Positions 19,402 to 29,566 of a stretch of 64,000 bases of DNA are shown one piece after another. The position numbers were made by a program, and so were the translations under genes. Under the pieces are notes generated by a model. The model searched no databases, was not told where the DNA came from, and saw only the letters and a list, made by a program, of their open reading frames with translations. Where the stretch lies: the NCBI GenBank assembly GCA_902570155.1, contig CACFXU010000009.1, forward strand, positions 1-64,000, in the 5' to 3' direction. Source of the DNA: an uncultured Alphaproteobacteria bacterium (lineage in GTDB: Bacteria > Pseudomonadota > Alphaproteobacteria > HIMB59 > GCA-002718135). Position 1 is the first letter of the stretch. Each line of letters starts with the position of its first letter.

Positions 19402-20678
19402 AAATAATAAAATTTAATAAAAATTTTTATGATCAATTTAAGACAAAAATTGAAAAAAGAAATTCATTATCAAGTAAATCAATTCAAGAAGATGTAAAAA
19501 AAATTATTTATGATGTTAAAAAAAATGGCGATAAATCTCTAATTAAGTATGCAGCAAAATTTGATAAAGTTAAAATTAGCAAACAAGATCTTAGTTTAGA
19601 TTTATCGAAAATAAAAATACAATCTAAAGTTGAGCCACAAATATTTAATAGTTTTAAAAAAGCTATAAAAAATATTTCATCATTTCACAAAAAACAATTA
19701 CCTAAAAATATCATCTATACTAATAATGGTGCAACATTGAAATCTGTATGGAAACCTATTGATTCAGTTGGCTTGTACGTACCTGGAGGAAGGGCTTTTT
19801 ATCCCTCATCTTTAATTATGAATGCAGTACCCGCAATCAAGGCTGGAGTAAAAAGAATTGTTTGTATCACACCACCAACTAAATCAATTAATCCATATTT
19901 TATAAAATTAATAAGGGAATTAGGTATTAAAGAAACATATTTTGTAGGAGGAGCTCAAGCTATTAGTGCACTAACGTTTGGCACTCAAACTATTAAGCCA
20001 GTCAATAAAATATTTGGACCTGGTAATGCTTATGTAGCAGAGGCAAAAAAACAATTGTATGGAAAAGTAGGTATAGATTTACTAGCAGGACCATCTGAAA
20101 TAATAGTTGTTGCAAATAACAATAATAATCCAGATTGGGTAGCTTCAGATCTAATAGCTCAAGCAGAACATGATGAAAATGCACAATCAATTTTAATTAC
20201 GGATAGTAAAGATTTTGCGACTAAAGTCTTAAGTTCAATTAAAAAAATTAAAAAAGATTTATCAAAAAAGAAAATAATTGAAAAAAGTTTAAATAATAAT
20301 GGAATTATTGCTTTGGTCGATAATATAGAACTTGCTTCAGAAATCATAAATTTTGTTGCACCAGAACATTTACATATTCACATTTCTAATAATAAAAAAT
20401 TATTATCGAACATAAATAATGCTGGCGGTATATTTTTAGGTGAATACTCTGTCGAAGCTTTTGGTGATTATATTGTAGGAACTAACCATGTATTGCCGAC
20501 ATCAGGAGCGGCAAAATTTTCATCAGGTCTAGGTGTTTTAGATTTTATGAAAAGAACCTCTGTTGTTGAGATGAATAAAAAATCTTTTAATGTTCTTTCG
20601 GAAGATACTAAAAAAATGTCAGAACTTGAAGGTCTAGATGGACATAAATTGTCAGTTAAAATTAGACAAAAGAAATAA
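19398..20678 (+). CDS. hisD: histidinol dehydrogenase
   Basis: VGLYVPGGRAFYPSSLIMNAVPA, GPGNAYVAEAKKQLYG, LAGPSEI, APEHLHI. Confidence 0.96.
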   Translation: MKIIKFNKNFYDQFKTKIEKRNSLSSKSIQEDVKKIIYDVKKNGDKSLIKYAAKFDKVKISKQDLSLDLSKIKIQSKVEPQIFNSFKKAIKNISSFHKKQLPKNIIYTNNGATLKSVWKPIDSVGLYVPGGRAFYPSSLIMNAVPAIKAGVKRIVCITPPTKSINPYFIKLIRELGIKETYFVGGAQAISALTFGTQTIKPVNKIFGPGNAYVAEAKKQLYGKVGIDLLAGPSEIIVVANNNNNPDWVASDLIAQAEHDENAQSILITDSKDFATKVLSSIKKIKKDLSKKKIIEKSLNNNGIIALVDNIELASEIINFVAPEHLHIHISNNKKLLSNINNAGGIFLGEYSVEAFGDYIVGTNHVLPTSGAAKFSSGLGVLDFMKRTSVVEMNKKSFNVLSEDTKKMSELEGLDGHKLSVKIRQKK

Positions 20679-20702
20679 TTTTTACTATAAGCTTATAAAA
20701 AT

Positions 20703-20921
20703 ATGCCAAAAGAAGGATCGATTGAATTTCAAGGAGTTGTATTAGAACTTCTTCCAAATGCAATGTTTAAAGTAAAATTAGAAAATGATCATGAAATTCT
20801 AGCTCACTCATCAGGAAAAATGAGAAAAAATAGAATAAGAGTATTAGCTGGTGATAAAGTAACAGTAGAAATGACACCTTATGATTTAACAAAAGGCAGA
20901 ATTACTTTTAGATGGAAATAA
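20703..20921 (+). CDS. infA: translation initiation factor IF-1
   Basis: 72 aa, [62 protein letters not shown]. Confidence 0.97.
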   Translation: MPKEGSIEFQGVVLELLPNAMFKVKLENDHEILAHSSGKMRKNRIRVLAGDKVTVEMTPYDLTKGRITFRWK

Positions 20922-21091
20922 AAAAATCTAAAAAAAATAATATCATTTCTTTAAAAAAAAAATCTAAATGTCCAACATGTAAAAAGGTTTCTAAGGAACC
21001 ATTTATACCTTTTTGTTCAAAAAAATGCGCTAGTCTTGATTTGATGAAATGGCTAACTGGTGAACATGGGCTGCAAATAAAATCTGATTAA
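20912..21091 (+). CDS. yacG: DNA gyrase inhibitor YacG-like zinc protein
   Basis: [59 protein letters not shown]; CPxC...FCSKKCxxxDLxxW; overlaps infA end; absent from ORF track. Confidence 0.85.
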   Translation: MEIKKSKKNNIISLKKKSKCPTCKKVSKEPFIPFCSKKCASLDLMKWLTGEHGLQIKSD

Positions 21092-21143
21092 TTATCTTAT
21101 TTTTAATTGAATTTAATTATAAATACTTTATCTGATGTCTTGT

Positions 21144-21219
<76 letters not shown>

Positions 21220-21442
21220 CTTTTTTTTACTTTTTTTTGAGGGTAACTTTTTTGCTTTTGCAAAGATAAACTACACAGCTTTTATTAGAGAAAAGTCTAA
21301 GTTTTGATAATTTTTGATTAGGTGATTAGGTCGTAAATGTTACCTTTAATAACCCTCGAAATGTTTTGTTTTATTTACGCTATTTAATCCTATAATTCTT
21401 CAAAATTAGACTCTTAAAAAATTTGTGTTAAAGTGTTCTATT

Positions 21443-22417
21443 ATGACTAAAAAAATTTTAGTTTTTTCAAATGGTGAAAAAATTGGAGATGGAATAATTA
21501 AATTACAACTTCTTCACGAAATTAAAACAAGACTTCCAGACTATAAATTATATTGGCTTACTAATAAGGGTAAAACTGTTTATTCAAGCACTCTTAAATT
21601 CATTGCAAGTAATTATATTGATGAGATTCTTGATCAAGCAGATCTTAGTCCATTTTTTTGGAATAAAATATCAAAAAGATATAAATTAGAAAATGAATTT
21701 TTTGATTATATTTTAGATACACAAAAATCAGTAATAAGAACTATAGCATTAAAACGAATCAAGCATAGAAATTTTATTTCTGGATCAGCTAATGGTTTTT
21801 TTTCTTCTAAAAAAATTAAAAGTAACAAGAAAAGAAAGTATTATTTAAACTACATTTTAGATTTATTAGATTTAATAGTTATTAAAAAAAATAGAAATGA
21901 TTTTAAAATTCCAATCAGTGAAAATCTCGAAGGAGTCATAAGTAATATTTTATTAAAACATAAAAGCTATGTAGGAATTGCACCTGGTGCTGGAGAAAAG
22001 AATAAGATTTGGCCTTTAGAGAAATACATCGATTTATGTAACTATCTTCAAGTAAATAATAAGACTATAGTTTTTTTTATTGGACCTGATGAACTTCATT
22101 TAAAAGAAAAATTAAAAAATATCTTTCCTCACTCAATATTTATCGAGGATCATATTACTGGATTTCAAAATATAGAAATTATTATGGCTACCACCAAATA
22201 TTTACAATTAGCCATATCGAACGATAGTGGAGTTAGTCATATGTTATCAACTGGATATTGCCCATTAATTAAACTCTTTGGTCCAAAAGATTCTAGAAAA
22301 TTTACTACTGAAAATCCAAATCTATTTTCTATATCTTCAAGTGACTTTAACTCAAAAAATATTAATAAAATACCTGTCTCTAGAGTGATTGAAGAAATAG
22401 AAAAAGTTATGATTTAA
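21443..22417 (+). CDS. glycosyltransferase family 9 (ADP-heptose:LPS heptosyltransferase-like)
   Basis: GIAPGAGEKNKIWPLEKYIDL, AISNDSGVSHMLSTGYCPLIKLFGPKD; ORF track begins at 21425. Confidence 0.82.
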   Translation: MTKKILVFSNGEKIGDGIIKLQLLHEIKTRLPDYKLYWLTNKGKTVYSSTLKFIASNYIDEILDQADLSPFFWNKISKRYKLENEFFDYILDTQKSVIRTIALKRIKHRNFISGSANGFFSSKKIKSNKKRKYYLNYILDLLDLIVIKKNRNDFKIPISENLEGVISNILLKHKSYVGIAPGAGEKNKIWPLEKYIDLCNYLQVNNKTIVFFIGPDELHLKEKLKNIFPHSIFIEDHITGFQNIEIIMATTKYLQLAISNDSGVSHMLSTGYCPLIKLFGPKDSRKFTTENPNLFSISSSDFNSKNINKIPVSRVIEEIEKVMI

Positions 22418-22476
22418 AATTTCATATATTAGAAGGTAGACAAGTATATTTTTCATCATTACTTGTTTACTTTTAT

Positions 22477-23184
22477 ATGTTCAAATTTGACAAACTTGTA
22501 TTTGGCGATGCAGGGTGGGGCGATGAATTTCTTATAGCAACACTTATGACTCTACTAGTAAGCATTTTATCAATGGGTTTGGGTCTTTTTTTAGCAATTA
22601 TTACAGTATGGGCAAAGATAATACAAAACAGAATAACAAGATTTATTGCAAATTTTTATACAACTGTAATTAGAGGTGTTCCTGAATTATTAGTTATTTA
22701 TCTAATTTTCTTTGGTGGCAATGCTGTTGTTATGAGTATCGCTAAAGTATTTGGATATAATAAATATATAGAACTAAACGCACTTACAATTGCAACAATA
22801 GCCATTGCAGTAATATCAGCTACATATTCCAGTGAAGTTTTAAGAGCTTCTTATTTGGCTATATCTAAGGGTCAAATAGAAGCTGCAAGAGCACTGGGTA
22901 TGAATAAATTTAGTATTTTTTTTAAAGTTATTTCGCCCCAAGTTATAAGACATGCTTTACCGGGAATAGGGAATGTATGGCAAATAACTCTTAAAGATAC
23001 TTCCCTTATTTCCGTAACTGGTCTTGTTGAAATTATGCGTCAATCTAGAATATCTTCTAACGTTGAGCATTCACCTTTAACTTTCTTAATAACAGCCGCA
23101 ATATTGTATTTATGTTTAACAACAATTTCTGGCAGGGTTTTTAAAACGCTAGAAGTAAATTATTCAAAAGGATTTTCGACATGA
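22477..23184 (+). CDS. polar amino acid ABC transporter permease (HisQ-like)
   Basis: VIRGVPELLVIYLIFFGG, GQIEAARALGMNKFSIFFKVISPQVIRHALPG. Confidence 0.88.
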   Translation: MFKFDKLVFGDAGWGDEFLIATLMTLLVSILSMGLGLFLAIITVWAKIIQNRITRFIANFYTTVIRGVPELLVIYLIFFGGNAVVMSIAKVFGYNKYIELNALTIATIAIAVISATYSSEVLRASYLAISKGQIEAARALGMNKFSIFFKVISPQVIRHALPGIGNVWQITLKDTSLISVTGLVEIMRQSRISSNVEHSPLTFLITAAILYLCLTTISGRVFKTLEVNYSKGFST

Positions 23185-23891
23185 TTGAATTTTTAAATAG
23201 TATTCAAAATTCTCTTATTTATAAAAATTTCTTTTTGGTCCTATCTGGCTTAGATAATACAATTTTATTATTATTAATTTCATTACCAATTGGTTTTGTC
23301 TTAGCGTTATTATTTGCTCTAGGAAGAGTTTCTAAAATTACATTATTATCAAGAACAATTGCTAGTTATATTTTTGTCATTAGAGGAACCCCTTTACTTG
23401 TTCAAATATATTTAATTTATTTCGGTTTAGGTTCTGTAAAATTTATTCGAGAAAGTTTTTTGTGGTATGCATTAAAAGAACCTTTTTGGTGTGGAGTTAT
23501 AGCCCTTACAATTAATACTGTTGCATACGGAGCAGAAATTTTTAGAGGTGGCATACAATCAATTGAGAAAAGTCAGGTTGAATCAGGCTTATCTCTTGGG
23601 TTTGGAAAATTTTTACTTTTAAGAAAAATTATTCTACCTATAGCTATACGAAAAGTTCTACCTTCTTACGGTAATGAATTAATACTAATGGTTAAAGCAA
23701 CCTCTTTAGTTAGTCTGACAACCTACATGGAAATGACAGGTATTGCTAGAAAGATAATGGCTAAAACATTTGCACCTGTTGAAGCATTTATTGCTGCAGG
23801 AATTCTTTATCTTTTTTTAAATTTTCTAATGGTTCAATTTGTTAAATATTTAGAATGGAAATATAATCCACACTTAAGATTAAATAATTAA
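23181..23891 (+). CDS. polar amino acid ABC transporter permease (HisM-like)
   Basis: FVIRGTPLLVQIYLIYFGLG, SQVESGLSLGFGKFLLLRKIILPIAIRKVLPSYGNE. Confidence 0.88.
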   Translation: MIEFLNSIQNSLIYKNFFLVLSGLDNTILLLLISLPIGFVLALLFALGRVSKITLLSRTIASYIFVIRGTPLLVQIYLIYFGLGSVKFIRESFLWYALKEPFWCGVIALTINTVAYGAEIFRGGIQSIEKSQVESGLSLGFGKFLLLRKIILPIAIRKVLPSYGNELILMVKATSLVSLTTYMEMTGIARKIMAKTFAPVEAFIAAGILYLFLNFLMVQFVKYLEWKYNPHLRLNN

Positions 23892-24337
23892 TTTCTAAAT
23901 TTTTTATGACAAGTGCTGCAATTTGCAGCCATTGCTTTAATAGCATCACTTATCATCTCTTTATCTTCTAATTCTATACTTAAAGATATCATTTCGATAT
24001 CGTCTACAAAGTTTTGGTTATATTCATTAAATGTCTCACGATCACTCCAAATATTATCACTAGCTCCTTCTGCTTGACTATTTTCAGGATAAAAATCTTT
24101 AAATTCAGATGCTGAGTGAAGAAGAGTTGCATTAAGCTCTAACATTTCCTCATATTGATCTGAATTTGATAATCTGTAAAGTTTCGATGATGTGCTTTTA
24201 ATTTTTTGCATTATTGCCATTCTTTCGTTAACAATCTTTTCTAACGATTTGTCCTCTAAAGTTACTTTGTGAGCTAGAACATATAAAGGAATGAATGAAA
24301 TTAAAGTACTTATTGTTATTTTAAAGAATATACCCAT
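23888..24337 (-). CDS. cytochrome c' family protein
   Basis: Signal peptide, four-helix pattern, C-terminal heme site CSTCHKKFRN. Confidence 0.82.
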   Translation of the reverse strand: MGIFFKITISTLISFIPLYVLAHKVTLEDKSLEKIVNERMAIMQKIKSTSSKLYRLSNSDQYEEMLELNATLLHSASEFKDFYPENSQAEGASDNIWSDRETFNEYNQNFVDDIEMISLSIELEDKEMISDAIKAMAANCSTCHKKFRN

Positions 24338-25214
24338 TATTTGTTATTATATTATGCAAGTAATTATGTCCTAATTTTGCATATTCAAGAGGGTTTGCTT
24401 TTTTAGGATCCTGCTCAGCTTCAATAATTAACCATTCCTGATATTTTGCCTCATATAGTATCTTAATTAATGGATCGTAATCGATGCAACCATCTCCTGG
24501 AACAGTGAAAACACCATCTAAAAAAGACTCTCTAAAACTTAAGTCATCTTTTATAGATTTTAAAAAAACATCTTTTCTAATATCTTTACAATGAACATGG
24601 TTAATTCGAGAAATATAATTTTTTAATACTCTTTCGTAATTTGCTTCAGCAAACATTAAGTGTCCAGTATCGTAAAGCAAAAATGTATTTTGATTTGTCA
24701 TATCCATAAATCGATCTACATCTTCCTCGGACTGTATAATAGTTCCCATATGCTCATGATACGACATTGGCATTCCTTCACCCATCAGCATATCAGATAA
24801 TTCACTGATTTTTTTGCAATAGCTATCCCATTCATCTTTTTCAAGTATTGGTCTTTTACTAAGAGCTTTTGATTGATCACCTTGGATTGAACCAGATACA
24901 TCAGCAAAAACAAAAACATCCGCATTAATTAACTTTAATAAATTTAAATGATCTTGGAGTGCTATCCATTCTTCTTTTACACTTCTTTCTCTTAGCATTG
25001 CGCCATACCAACCACCTGGCATTTTTAAATTAAATTTTTCTAAAAGATATTTTGTTATTCCAGGATTTCTGGGAAATTTTCCACCTAATTCAATACCTGA
25101 AAATCCAGATGTGCTTGCATCCTCTAAACATTTTTCAATAGGAGTGTCACCTCCTAGTTCTGGCATATCATCATTGCTCCAGGCAATAGGCGCGATACCA
25201 AGTTTAATTTTCAT
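24321..25214 (-). CDS. sugar phosphate isomerase/epimerase, myo-inosose-2 dehydratase (IolE)-like
   Basis: LGIAPIAWSNDDMPELGGDTPIEKCLEDASTSGFSGIELGGKFPR; INHVHCKDIR; VPGDGCIDY. Confidence 0.82.
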   Translation of the reverse strand: MKIKLGIAPIAWSNDDMPELGGDTPIEKCLEDASTSGFSGIELGGKFPRNPGITKYLLEKFNLKMPGGWYGAMLRERSVKEEWIALQDHLNLLKLINADVFVFADVSGSIQGDQSKALSKRPILEKDEWDSYCKKISELSDMLMGEGMPMSYHEHMGTIIQSEEDVDRFMDMTNQNTFLLYDTGHLMFAEANYERVLKNYISRINHVHCKDIRKDVFLKSIKDDLSFRESFLDGVFTVPGDGCIDYDPLIKILYEAKYQEWLIIEAEQDPKKANPLEYAKLGHNYLHNIITNNGYIL

Positions 25215-25257
25215 GAAGTTTTACATATTTCATGATAGATGAAAAATAAAGATAAAT

Positions 25258-26079
25258 ATGAACATATTATTAGTCGATGGAAATGAAAAAGAAGCTTCTG
25301 ATCGATATATAAAATTGGGTATGGATACTCAATTTCAAGTATATGAAAAAATTTTAAAAAAATATTCTAGTTCAACTATCAATATTACAACAATTCATCC
25401 TGCTGTTCATAATAATTATCTTCCTTTAGGAATAAGTCTTGACGATTTCGAAGCGGTTGCTTGGACAGGAAGCTTACTTAATATATATAACATGACAAAA
25501 TCCATAACTAATCAAATAGATTTAGCTAAAGAATTATTTAAAAAAAAGAATAAAATATTTGGTAGTTGTTGGGGGCTTCAGGTTTTAGTAACTGCCGCAG
25601 GAGGTAAAGTAAGAAAAAATCCAAATGGTCTTGAAGCAGTTTTAGCTAAAAATATTACATTAAATCAAGATGGTGAAATTCATCCCATGTATAAAAACAA
25701 AAAAAAATCATTTAATGCACTCTGTTGGCATTATGATGAAGCAGAAAAGCTTCCAAAAGAGACTAAGGTACTAGCCTCAAATAAGATCAGTCAATTCCAA
25801 TCTATAAGCTTTGAAGTAAATCAATCAAGTGTTTGGGCAGTGCAATACCATCCAGAATTTAATTCAAAATGGATGGCCGGACTTATGGAAATGAGAAAAG
25901 ATATTTTGTTGGAACAAAAAGTATATGAAAATTTATCAGAATTTGAAAACGAAAAAATGATTTTACAAAACCCTGATAATCTTGAGAAAAAAGAATTACA
26001 TATATATGATGATGTAGTTGATGAAGAAATCCATTCTTTAGAACTTTCAAATTGGTTAAATCTTAATAAAAATTATTGA
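25258..26079 (+). CDS. class I glutamine amidotransferase (GMP synthase-GATase-like)
   Basis: KIFGSCWGLQVLVTAAGGKV nucleophile elbow, VQYHPEF His/Glu. Confidence 0.85.
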   Translation: MNILLVDGNEKEASDRYIKLGMDTQFQVYEKILKKYSSSTINITTIHPAVHNNYLPLGISLDDFEAVAWTGSLLNIYNMTKSITNQIDLAKELFKKKNKIFGSCWGLQVLVTAAGGKVRKNPNGLEAVLAKNITLNQDGEIHPMYKNKKKSFNALCWHYDEAEKLPKETKVLASNKISQFQSISFEVNQSSVWAVQYHPEFNSKWMAGLMEMRKDILLEQKVYENLSEFENEKMILQNPDNLEKKELHIYDDVVDEEIHSLELSNWLNLNKNY

Positions 26080-27544
26080 CTACATTTATAATTGATTTCC
26101 ATTTACTAACACTAGAAGTTGATATGGATTTTTTAATTTTTGCTTTTACTGTTTTATCTTTTTTCCAAAGTTTACTTATTTGGCTTGTATTTTTTAAATA
26201 TCCAGATTGAATTGCTGCAAGATATGCTGCGCCAAGTGAAGTAGTCTCAACATTACTTGGTCTAATAATTTTAATTTGAGAAATATTTGCTAAACTTTGA
26301 AGAAAGCTATTATTTTTAACCATACCCCCATCAACTCTTATTTCACTAATCTTTGTCTTAGAATCTTTTTCCATACACTCAATTAATTCATAAGTTTGAA
26401 AAGATAGGCTGTCCAAAGTTGCTTTGATGATATCTTCTTTAGACGTATTTCTAGTGATGCCAAAAAATGTTCCTCTTGCATTAGGGTTCCAATATGGGGC
26501 GCCAAGTCCAGTTAAGGCTGGGACAAAAAATAAACTTTCATCTTTATTAGCTTTTTTATACAATTTATCAGTTTCACTAGAATCTTTTATAAATTTTAAA
26601 TTATCGCGAAGCCATTGTATGGCAGAGCCTGCTACAAAAATACTTCCTTCATAGCAAAACATTTTTTTACCATTTATTTTAAAAGCTACAGTTGTTAGTA
26701 ATCTATTTTTAGATAATTTAAATTTTTCTCCAATATTCATAAGAAGAAAACACCCCGTACCATATGTACTTTTTGATTGCCCTTTTTTAAAACAAGCTTG
26801 ACCAATTGTTGCTGACTGTTGGTCTCCAGCCATGCCTCCAATTGGTATTGAATCACCAAATAATTTAGTAGAGCCAAAATCATATGCATTTTCAACTACA
26901 GTTGGTAAGATATTTTTTGGAATATTAAATATTTTTAGAATTTTGTCAGACCACTGCTCTTTTTGAGAATCAAAAATCATGGTTCTTGAGGCATTTGATA
27001 TATCTGTTAGGTGAGATTTTCCCTTGGTTAATTTCCATAATAGCCAGGTGTCTATTGTTCCAAAAAGTAAATTATTATTTTTTAAATTCTTATTTACTTC
27101 CTTAACATTATCAATAATCCATTTAATTTTAGTAGCTGAAAAATATGGATCAAGTTCTAGACCAGTTATTTTTTGAATTTTTTTATTAATCCCTTTTCTT
27201 TTTAAATTTTCACAAAGATTAGCTGTTCTTCTATCTTGCCAGACTATTGCTCTGTAAACTGGTTTCCCAGTTTTCTTATTCCACAAAACTGTTGTTTCTC
27301 TTTGATTGGTAATTCCAATTGAAATTATATTTTTTGAATTTAACTTATTTTTTCTTAATATTTTTGAAATTAAATTTCTAACATCATCCCAAATTTCTGT
27401 TGCATTATGTTCTACCCATCCTTCATTGGGAAAATATTGTTTAAATTCTTTTTGGATAATATCGAATATTTCAAATTTTTTATTATACAGTACAATTCTT
27501 GAACTTGTTGTTCCTTGATCTATTACCAAAAAATATTTTTTCAT
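26063..27544 (-). CDS. glpK: glycerol kinase
   Basis: FLVIDQGTTSSRIVLYN, VWQDRRTA, DISNASRTMIFD, PIGGMAGDQQSA, GLGAPYWNPNARG. Confidence 0.95.
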   Translation of the reverse strand: MKKYFLVIDQGTTSSRIVLYNKKFEIFDIIQKEFKQYFPNEGWVEHNATEIWDDVRNLISKILRKNKLNSKNIISIGITNQRETTVLWNKKTGKPVYRAIVWQDRRTANLCENLKRKGINKKIQKITGLELDPYFSATKIKWIIDNVKEVNKNLKNNNLLFGTIDTWLLWKLTKGKSHLTDISNASRTMIFDSQKEQWSDKILKIFNIPKNILPTVVENAYDFGSTKLFGDSIPIGGMAGDQQSATIGQACFKKGQSKSTYGTGCFLLMNIGEKFKLSKNRLLTTVAFKINGKKMFCYEGSIFVAGSAIQWLRDNLKFIKDSSETDKLYKKANKDESLFFVPALTGLGAPYWNPNARGTFFGITRNTSKEDIIKATLDSLSFQTYELIECMEKDSKTKISEIRVDGGMVKNNSFLQSLANISQIKIIRPSNVETTSLGAAYLAAIQSGYLKNTSQISKLWKKDKTVKAKIKKSISTSSVSKWKSIINVVNNFY

Positions 27545-27547
27545 AAA

Positions 27548-29482
27548 TTAAACGTCTAAATTTTTAATGAAGTTAGCATTATTTTGAATAAATTTAAAAC
27601 GTAACTCTGCTTGTTTTCCCATTAAGGTTTCGAATAAACTTTCGGTATTCTCCATATCTTTCTTAGCTTTTTCAGAGTTAATTAATATTAGATTTCTTTT
27701 GTTTTGATCCATTGTAGTCTCTTTCAATTGATCAGCTGGCATTTCACCCAAACCTTTAAATCTTGTAATGTTATAATTGTCAGACTTAAATTCTTTTTCA
27801 ATTAATTTATCTTTCTCTTTTTCATCATATGCGTAATAAGATTTATTTTTGTTATAAATTTTAAATAAAGGAGGCATTGCTAGATATAGTTTATTTTCAT
27901 CAATTAAACTTTTCATATATTTATAAAAAAAAGTAATAAGTAGAGTTGCAATATGTGAACCATCTACATCCGCATCAGTCATTAAAATTATTTTCTCATA
28001 TCGAAGTTTTGAAATTTCAAAGTTTTTTCCAATACCACAACCTAAAGATTGAATAAGATTTTGTATTTCATTGTTATCAGCAATTTTAGATAGCCCAACA
28101 TTATAAACATTTAATATTTTTCCCCTTAAAGGAAGTATTGCTTGAAATTCTCTATTTCTTGCTTGCTTTGCAGAACCTCCAGCACTGTCGCCTTCAACAA
28201 TAAATATTTCAGAATCTTTTATTGATTTACTCGAACAATCTACTAATTTACCTGGAAGACGATTTCTTTCTTTAATACTTTTTCTATCTAACTCTTTAAT
28301 TTTTGATAAATCAGTTCTCTGCAACGCTCTTTCAATTAAATTATCTAAAAGAATTTTTGAATTTTTCTTATTAGCATTTAACCATAATAAAAATTCTTGT
28401 TGTGTTTTTGTTTCAATTTCTTTTTGTAAATTTGGCATTATTATTCTCTTTTTAGTTTGACCTTCAAAACTTGGATCATTTATAAAGATTGAAATAATAA
28501 CGTTAGAGTAATCAAAAATATCACTGTGATTGATATTACTGATTTTTGAAAATTGATTTTTTTGGCCATAAAGTTTTATAGCTTTTAGAATTCCATTACG
28601 AATACCATTTTCATGAGAGCCGCCATCTGGTGTTTCAATAGTATTACAATATGACATTAAACTTGAATTTTCATTTGTATTAAATGAAATTAAAGTTTCA
28701 AAATTTTCATTATCTTTAATTTTTGATTTTAATAAAAAATTTTTTTCAAATAATTTAGAGTTGTTTGCGTATTCTAATTGAAAATAATCTTCAATTCCTT
28801 TTTTATAAAAAAAACTTTTTTTGTTAGGGGTTTTATCTTTTATTAATTCTTTATCAATTTCAAAGTTGATAGTTGTGCCTCCAACTAATACTGATTTCAT
28901 ATTTATAAAATTATATAATTTTTTTGGAACAAATTGTGTTTCTTCAAATATGCTTTTATCTGGGATAAAAGAAATTTCCGTACCTTTTAATTTTTTGCTA
29001 CATTTTTCAATTTTTATTTTTGTCTTAACATTTCCTTTTGAGTAATCTTGTCTATACACTTTTCCATCTTTGAATACCTGAACTTGTAATAAAGAGCTTA
29101 ATGCATTTACAACAGAAATCCCAACTCCGTGTAATCCACCAGAAGTTTTGTAAGCATTACTATTAAATTTACCACCTGCGTGAAGTGTAGTTAAAACTAC
29201 TTCAAGTGCTCTTTTATTTTTATATTTTGGATGAAAATCAATAGGAATACCTCTTCCATTATCTTTTATTTTTATGGAACCATCTTTTTTATATTGAAAA
29301 CCTATATCGGTCGCGTGACCAGCTAAAACTTCATCTATACTATTATCTAGTACTTCGTTAACTAAATGATGAAGACCATCTTGATTTGTGCTTCCAATAT
29401 ACATACCCGGTCTTTTACGAACTGGCTCAAGACCCTCAAGTACTTCAATATCTTTGGCATTATAAGTAGATTTTTTAGCCAC
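27548..29482 (-). CDS. parE: DNA topoisomerase IV subunit B
   Basis: GHKL motifs EVLDNSIDEVLAG, DNGRGIP, GLHGVGISVVNALS; IVEGDSAGGSAKQ; 644 aa typical of ParE. Confidence 0.9.
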   Translation of the reverse strand: MAKKSTYNAKDIEVLEGLEPVRKRPGMYIGSTNQDGLHHLVNEVLDNSIDEVLAGHATDIGFQYKKDGSIKIKDNGRGIPIDFHPKYKNKRALEVVLTTLHAGGKFNSNAYKTSGGLHGVGISVVNALSSLLQVQVFKDGKVYRQDYSKGNVKTKIKIEKCSKKLKGTEISFIPDKSIFEETQFVPKKLYNFINMKSVLVGGTTINFEIDKELIKDKTPNKKSFFYKKGIEDYFQLEYANNSKLFEKNFLLKSKIKDNENFETLISFNTNENSSLMSYCNTIETPDGGSHENGIRNGILKAIKLYGQKNQFSKISNINHSDIFDYSNVIISIFINDPSFEGQTKKRIIMPNLQKEIETKTQQEFLLWLNANKKNSKILLDNLIERALQRTDLSKIKELDRKSIKERNRLPGKLVDCSSKSIKDSEIFIVEGDSAGGSAKQARNREFQAILPLRGKILNVYNVGLSKIADNNEIQNLIQSLGCGIGKNFEISKLRYEKIILMTDADVDGSHIATLLITFFYKYMKSLIDENKLYLAMPPLFKIYNKNKSYYAYDEKEKDKLIEKEFKSDNYNITRFKGLGEMPADQLKETTMDQNKRNLILINSEKAKKDMENTESLFETLMGKQAELRFKFIQNNANFIKNLDV

Positions 29483-29521
29483 AAATATTTCTTATCAAAA
29501 GTGTTGTTCTAAAAACATAAA

Positions 29522-29546
29522 AAAAACCGCCCTAAGGCGGTTTTCT
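29522..29546 (-). terminator. Rho-independent terminator of glnA
   Basis: Minus strand AAAACCGCC-TTAG-GGCGGTTTTTTT. Confidence 0.9.
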
Positions 29547-29566
29547 TTATAGAGACAAGTATAATT

